Assembly: GCA_016838795.1 (NCBI GenBank)
Contig: JAEHKQ010000216.1
Coordinates: forward strand, 1-9,126
From: Nitrosopumilales archaeon
Lineage (GTDB): Archaea > Thermoproteota > Nitrososphaeria > Nitrososphaerales > Nitrosopumilaceae
Reading direction: 5' to 3'
Length of the DNA stretch: 9,126 nt
Shown here: positions 6,476 to 9,126 of the stretch, in pieces
How positions within the stretch are numbered: the stretch's first letter is position 1
Layout of the letters: each line of letters starts with the position of its first letter
Position numbers and translations under genes: made by a program
Notes under the pieces: model-generated
Database searches by the model: none
Told to the model about the DNA's origin: nothing
Seen by the model: only the letters and a program-made list of their open reading frames with translations

Positions 6476-6582
6476 AAATAACCGAAGTGAACCGTTAGGA
6501 ACACTTGGGGCACGTGTAAAAAAATGTGCATTGCAGATAGGACTGGCTGGAATCGCACAAAAAAGCAGTCACTTCGGTCATA
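6476..6582 (+). ncRNA. Candidate structured RNA closed by a perfect 10-bp helix
   Basis: ACCGAAGTGA at 6481-6490 is exactly complementary to TCACTTCGGT at 6569-6578, closing a domain of about 98 bases. Inside are further complementary pairs: GCACGT 6510-6515 with ATGTGC 6524-6529 (8-base loop), GTGCATT 6526-6532 with AATcGCAC 6551-6558 (alternative to the former), and GACTG 6541-6545 with CAGTC 6566-6570 (competes with the outer helix). The region is richer in G+C than its flanks, and a TATA-like box is suitably placed. One base after the closing helix is ATA (6580-6582), which fits the ANA box of an archaeal H/ACA pseudouridylation guide RNA with a lower stem of this length. I could not build a convincing pocket or K-turn, so the class is unresolved. 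It is not a tRNA, 5S, SRP or RNase P RNA that I recognise. A 71-codon ORF across it is probably spurious. Confidence 0.45.
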
Positions 6583-6718
6583 TCATATCTATAGAATGTG
6601 AATTATATGTACAAATTTGTGGACGATATTATTCTCGAATTAGTACTGAGTCAATGAATTGTGAGTAATTTTTGTGGTCAGATTTTTAGTAAATTGGGGA
6701 CTGAAAGATGTGACTCAT
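6583..6718. other. Intergenic stretch without a recognised gene
   Basis: Together with the candidate RNA this completes the gap of about 300 bases between the reductase and the leftward small gene. It is AT-rich and holds a 10-base perfect palindrome ACAAATTTGT (6611-6620), two T-rich tracts (6668-6673 and 6683-6687) that could end transcription from the left, and a small inverted repeat AGATG/CATCT (6706-6710/6716-6720) touching the stop of the leftward gene. I find no convincing ORF or guide-RNA boxes in it. Confidence 0.4.
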
Positions 6719-6901
6719 CTAATTTTCACTCATTCGATGAAATTCTCCACTTTTGATTTCATTAAAATCATTAATTATTTCTTTTTCTGTTTTTTCTGAT
6801 TCAATATTTTTTGCGATCTCTAACTGACATGAAAGCAATTCATTTTTTGTGTGATCGTCTAATGATTTTTTACAGTTACTACAGATCGCGTTTTTATTCA
6901 T
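6719..6901 (-). CDS. Small protein with a possible Cys/His metal site
   Basis: A 60-residue leftward ORF from the ATG at 6901 to a TAG at 6719-6721. The N-terminus has C7-x2-C10, then H17 and C25 (ICSNCKKSLDDH...LLSC), a spacing that could bind one zinc ion as C-C-H-C. The rest is highly charged and probably helical (IAKNIESEKTEKEIINDFNEI). There is no signal peptide or membrane segment. I do not recognise a family. Support for a real gene is the protein-like composition plus a TATA box CTTATTTT (complement of 6923-6930) centred 25 bases before the ATG, the spacing of a leaderless archaeal gene. The function is unknown; a single zinc knuckle could serve nucleic-acid or protein binding, but that is only a possibility. 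Confidence 0.6.
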   Translation of the reverse strand: MNKNAICSNCKKSLDDHTKNELLSCQLEIAKNIESEKTEKEIINDFNEIKSGEFHRMSEN

Positions 6902-6922
6902 GATTTGTATATTGCTTTCTAG

Positions 6923-6930
6923 AAAATAAG
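6923..6930 (-). promoter_or_regulatory. TATA box of the leftward small gene
   Basis: On the minus strand this reads CTTATTTT, centred 25 bases before the ATG at 6901, predicting a leaderless transcript. The divergent small gene at 7004 has its own TATA-like element about 55 bases to the right. Confidence 0.45.
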
Positions 6931-6979
6931 CTATTCTTCATACAATCCTACTGAAATTAAGTTGATAAACAATAGTTAA

Positions 6980-6989
6980 TTTATCATAT
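6980..6989 (+). promoter_or_regulatory. TATA-like box of the 44-residue gene
   Basis: The AT-rich TTTATCATAT element lies about 20-25 bases before the ATG at 7004. This again fits a leaderless start, and no Shine-Dalgarno is present. Confidence 0.4.
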
Positions 6990-7003
6990 AGCATCGTATA
7001 GTA

Positions 7004-7138
7004 ATGGCAAAATTTGATGAATTACAGAACGAAGTTCTTGATATTTTCTATGAAATGCCTGAAGGTAATACTTTGACAGATAAGGATAAGCAGCAAATTA
7101 TGGATATTATTAAAAAAGCGGTTACTGATTTAAAATAG
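7004..7138 (+). CDS. 44-residue acidic protein of unknown function
   Basis: A short ORF from the ATG at 7004 to the TAG at 7136-7138. The peptide begins MAKFDELQNEVLDIFYEMPE, continues GNTLTDKDKQQ and ends IMDIIKKAVTDLK. It reads as two amphipathic helices joined by a turn, with charged residues and regularly spaced Leu/Ile/Val/Phe, so it looks like a folded helical-hairpin protein rather than random translation. It has no signal peptide, cysteines or known motif, and I do not recognise a family. A TATA-like element is suitably placed upstream and a run of six T (7141-7146) follows the stop. It is divergent from the 60-residue gene; whether the two act together is unknown. Confidence 0.6.
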   Translation: MAKFDELQNEVLDIFYEMPEGNTLTDKDKQQIMDIIKKAVTDLK

Positions 7139-7140
7139 AA

Positions 7141-7146
7141 TTTTTT
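7141..7146 (+). terminator. T-tract terminator after the 44-residue gene
   Basis: Six consecutive T begin 3 bases after the stop codon on the coding strand. Oligo-T tracts without a hairpin are enough to terminate archaeal transcription. Confidence 0.45.
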
Positions 7147-7212
7147 AGTAAGAAACAGTGTGTTCCCATTTATTGACTAAAATGAACCAAACCTGCTTTG
7201 ATCAGCGGTCTA

Positions 7213-7224
7213 TAAGGCGCCTTA
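7213..7224. promoter_or_regulatory. 12-bp perfect palindrome upstream of the aminotransferase promoter
   Basis: TAAGGCGCCTTA reads the same on both strands and stands out as G+C-rich in an AT-rich gap. It ends about 10 bases before the TATA-like element of the aminotransferase gene, next to where TFB would bind. That is a plausible site for a dimeric regulator such as an Lrp/AsnC-type protein, though nothing in the sequence names the factor. Confidence 0.4.
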
Positions 7225-7234
7225 ACCAAATAAA

Positions 7235-7244
7235 TTAATTATAG
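7235..7244 (+). promoter_or_regulatory. TATA box of the aminotransferase operon
   Basis: TTAATTATAG is centred about 26 bases before the ATG at 7265, fitting a leaderless transcript. No Shine-Dalgarno precedes the ATG (the sequence before it is GGTTTTTCT). Confidence 0.45.
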
Positions 7245-7264
7245 ATACATTCACTGGTTTTTCT

Positions 7265-8182
7265 ATGAAATTTTCTCTCTCAAAATTTGTATGGTTTGAT
7301 GGCAAGTTTATTCCTCTTGAAAAAGCAAAGGTTCCAGTAACAACTCATGCGATTCAATATGGAACAACAATTTTTGAAGGAATTCGTGGCTATTGGGATT
7401 CAAAAAATCTGTATATTTTCAGATTAGATGATCATATCAAACGGTTTAGAAAGTCTGGGAGATTCTATTCTATATCACTTAATTTTACTAATGCACAAAT
7501 TAAAGAGGCTGCCATAGGCCTATGCAAAAAAAACAAGCTGAAACGATCATGTTATCTTAGACCGTTTTATTTTGTTGGAGATTATGGGATTAATCTTCAC
7601 GTTACGAAAAAAGCACCAACTCATGTTGTTATCTATTCATTTCCGTTTGGTGATTTGTTTAACAAAAATGGAATTAAGGCCTGTGTTACATCATGGAGAA
7701 AATTTAGTGATGCTTCAACACCTACACAAGCAAAAATGGGTGGAAATTATCTGAATTCCATAATTGCCACTCAAGAATGCAAGAGGAAAGGATTTGATGA
7801 AGCCGTTCTCTTGGATCTAAAGGGTAATGTAAGTGAGGCTCCTGGAGAAAATATCTTTTTGATTAAAGACGGTAAAGTAATCACACCTTCCATAAGTTCT
7901 TCTGCTCTGGAAGGAATCACCAGAGATTCTATTTTCAAATTAGCGCAAGATTTAGGCTATAAGATCGCAATTAGAAAAATTCCTAAAAGTGAACTATATG
8001 AAGCAGATGAAATGTTCCTTTCCGGAACTGCAGCTGAAATTACTCCTATCATACAAATTGACAAGAAAAAAATTGGCACCGGAAAATTAGGAAAGGTGAC
8101 CAAGAATTTAATGTCAGCATATTTTGAAGTGGTAATGAATAAAAACAAAAAATATTCTCATTGGTTAACAGAGGTATATTAG
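7265..8182 (+). CDS. ilvE: Branched-chain amino acid aminotransferase
   Basis: A 305-residue fold-type IV PLP enzyme that transfers an amino group between glutamate and the 2-oxo acids of valine, leucine and isoleucine, the last step of their synthesis in the cytoplasm. Typical features are FVWFDGKFIPLEKAKVPV (8-25), YGTTIFEGIRGY (32-43), the catalytic PLP lysine K157 in AKMGGNYLNS, DEAVLLD..GNVSEAPGENIF (178-198), LEGITRDSI (215-223) and the phosphate-binding FLSGTAAEITPI (251-262). Length matches the IlvE group (about 300). The class also contains D-amino-acid aminotransferase and aminodeoxychorismate lyase, but the EGIRGY and GGNYLNS forms favour IlvE. The ATG at 7265 has a TATA box 26 bases upstream. 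It is the first gene of an operon, with the next ATG one base after its stop. Confidence 0.93.
   Translation: MKFSLSKFVWFDGKFIPLEKAKVPVTTHAIQYGTTIFEGIRGYWDSKNLYIFRLDDHIKRFRKSGRFYSISLNFTNAQIKEAAIGLCKKNKLKRSCYLRPFYFVGDYGINLHVTKKAPTHVVIYSFPFGDLFNKNGIKACVTSWRKFSDASTPTQAKMGGNYLNSIIATQECKRKGFDEAVLLDLKGNVSEAPGENIFLIKDGKVITPSISSSALEGITRDSIFKLAQDLGYKIAIRKIPKSELYEADEMFLSGTAAEITPIIQIDKKKIGTGKLGKVTKNLMSAYFEVVMNKNKKYSHWLTEVY
8171..8175 (+). promoter_or_regulatory. Shine-Dalgarno site of the oxidoreductase gene
   Basis: GAGGT lies in the last codons of the aminotransferase gene, 8 bases before the ATG at 8184, as expected for a downstream operon gene. Confidence 0.5.
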
Positions 8183-8183
8183 A

Positions 8184-9119
8184 ATGAAAGTTGCACAAAT
8201 TGGAACTGGAGGTTGGGGTAAAAATCATGCTCGAGTATTATCGGAATTAAAAGTTCTATCAGCTGTTTGTGATGTAGATAAAGAAAGGAGTAAAGAATTT
8301 GGAAAAAAATACTCCGTAAACCACTACGAGTCTTTAGATTCTTTATTAGAATCGGAAGAATTTGACGTAGCGTTTGTTTGCACTCCAACATCAACACATT
8401 CTAGTATTGCATCACAACTAATCCAAGCACACAAACATGTTTTTGTTGAAAAACCAATGACTTATCTTTCGGAAGAAGGTGAAGATCTCCTTGAGCTTGC
8501 GAAAAAAAATAAAGTAATTCTTTCATGTGGATATATTGAAAGATTCAACCCTGCTGTTAGTGTTGTAAAAGATTTTGTCAAGTCAAAAAAGTATGGTGAA
8601 CTTGTAATGTTGGAATTTCATCGTGAAAATAGAATGCCACTTCACATTAAAGATGTGGGCATAATTTATGATACTTCGGTTCATGACATAGATACTGCAA
8701 TCTGGCTTTTTGAGGATACGCCAGAGGTCGTCTTTGCGCGATCAGGAAAAATAAATCATGAACATGAGGATTTTGCAACAATAATGCTTGGTTTCAAAGA
8801 TAACAAAGTAGCAATAATTTCATCAAACTGGATTACGCCAACTAAAATTCGAACTTTTAATGCTGTATGTACAGATGGAATAATATCATCTGACTTTATT
8901 TCACAGGATATTACAGTTCATACAAAGGAAGGCCCTAAAAAGCATGAACATGAAAAACAGGAGCCTCTTTTGGTTGAAATTAAGAATTTTCTGGGTGCAA
9001 TTGAAGGAAAAAACGAACTTTATGTTAAACCAAGACATGCAGTCAATGTTACAAAGATAGCAGAAGCGGCACTTTTATCAAGTCAAAAAGGAGCTCCAAT
9101 CTATCTGGATTTAAAATGA
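8184..9119 (+). CDS. Gfo/Idh/MocA family NAD(P)-dependent oxidoreductase
   Basis: A 311-residue dehydrogenase of the Gfo/Idh/MocA family. The N-terminal Rossmann fold has the dinucleotide motif VAQIGTGGWGKNH (3-15), an acidic residue after strand 2 (VCDVDKER), VAFVCTPTSTH (62-72) and the family signature VEKPM (88-92), whose Lys90 is the usual catalytic lysine. The C-terminal alpha/beta sheet domain includes GYIERFNPAV (116-125) and DTSVHDIDTAIWLF (163-176) with the His167/Asp168 pair typical of the active site. Members oxidise or reduce sugars and nucleotide sugars; the closest-looking type is UDP-N-acetylhexosamine 3-dehydrogenase or a similar enzyme of surface-glycan synthesis, but the substrate cannot be read from sequence. 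It starts one base after the aminotransferase stop, so the two are co-transcribed. No signal peptide is present, so it is cytoplasmic. Confidence 0.87.
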   Translation: MKVAQIGTGGWGKNHARVLSELKVLSAVCDVDKERSKEFGKKYSVNHYESLDSLLESEEFDVAFVCTPTSTHSSIASQLIQAHKHVFVEKPMTYLSEEGEDLLELAKKNKVILSCGYIERFNPAVSVVKDFVKSKKYGELVMLEFHRENRMPLHIKDVGIIYDTSVHDIDTAIWLFEDTPEVVFARSGKINHEHEDFATIMLGFKDNKVAIISSNWITPTKIRTFNAVCTDGIISSDFISQDITVHTKEGPKKHEHEKQEPLLVEIKNFLGAIEGKNELYVKPRHAVNVTKIAEAALLSSQKGAPIYLDLK

Positions 9120-9126
9120 ACAAAAA
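9116..9126 (+). CDS. Possible start of a third operon gene (cut by the window edge)
   Basis: An ATG at 9116 overlaps the TGA of the oxidoreductase gene (ATGA) and reads M-N-K before the window ends. Such overlaps are typical inside archaeal operons, but with three codons visible this is only a positional guess. Confidence 0.25.

Noticed and set aside
6453..6668. A 71-codon rightward ORF across the gap after the reductase gene
   Set aside because: It starts at a non-ATG codon in AT-rich promoter-like DNA and runs through the strongly self-complementary region 6481-6578. Its peptide does not look like a folded domain. The RNA reading explains the sequence better.
7180..7230. tRNA-like string on the minus strand (GGTTAAGGCGCC resembles a tRNA D arm)
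   Set aside because: There is no matching acceptor stem, anticodon arm or T arm with GTTCRA and a closing stem. The resemblance is short and overlaps the palindrome, so it is probably chance. It could be a tRNA remnant, but nothing else supports that.
1..9126. Mobile elements, CRISPR arrays, toxin-antitoxin or defence genes
   Set aside because: I found no transposase or integrase, no regularly spaced repeats, no long terminal inverted repeats and no abrupt change in composition across the window. Gene content is core archaeal metabolism and translation.

Overview
The window looks like a stretch of chromosome from a marine-type ammonia-oxidising archaeon (Nitrososphaerota/Thaumarchaeota, Nitrosopumilus-like). 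The evidence is archaeal-only or archaeal-type genes (long archaeal uS15, eS1/S3Ae, Pcc1 of KEOPS, a geranylgeranyl-reductase-family flavoprotein, an archaeal-form seryl-tRNA synthetase). AT-rich DNA and TATA boxes about 25 bases before start codons, as in leaderless archaeal genes, point the same way. The genus is inferred from overall character, not from a database match.

Layout. At the left edge a secreted protein of unknown function runs leftward out of the window. Divergent from it is a rightward information-processing cluster: ribosomal protein uS15, a RecJ-like DHH phosphoesterase, the KEOPS subunit Pcc1 and seryl-tRNA synthetase. These four overlap end to end and look translationally coupled. 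Ribosomal protein eS1 and a small predicted exosome/RNA-binding protein (COG1325-like) follow, each with its own TATA-like box. The cluster thus covers ribosome structure, tRNA charging, tRNA t6A modification, nucleic-acid turnover and possibly exosome function.

A 150-base gap (4801-4950) holds a candidate C/D-box guide RNA, then comes the geranylgeranyl reductase gene (membrane lipid or quinone side-chain saturation). The next gene-poor stretch (6415-7264) contains a candidate structured RNA closed by a perfect 10-bp helix, a leftward 60-residue protein with a possible Cys/His metal site, and a rightward 44-residue acidic protein missed by a 60-codon cutoff. It also holds a 12-bp perfect palindrome just upstream of the next promoter.

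The right end is a two-gene operon: a class IV branched-chain aminotransferase and, one base later, a Gfo/Idh/MocA-family NAD(P)-dependent oxidoreductase. A possible third gene starts at the very edge in an ATGA overlap.

I see no mobile element, CRISPR array, tRNA or rRNA. Most of the window is ordinary core genome. The observations most worth checking are the two unannotated RNA candidates and the palindrome before the aminotransferase gene. No convincing new multi-gene system is visible.
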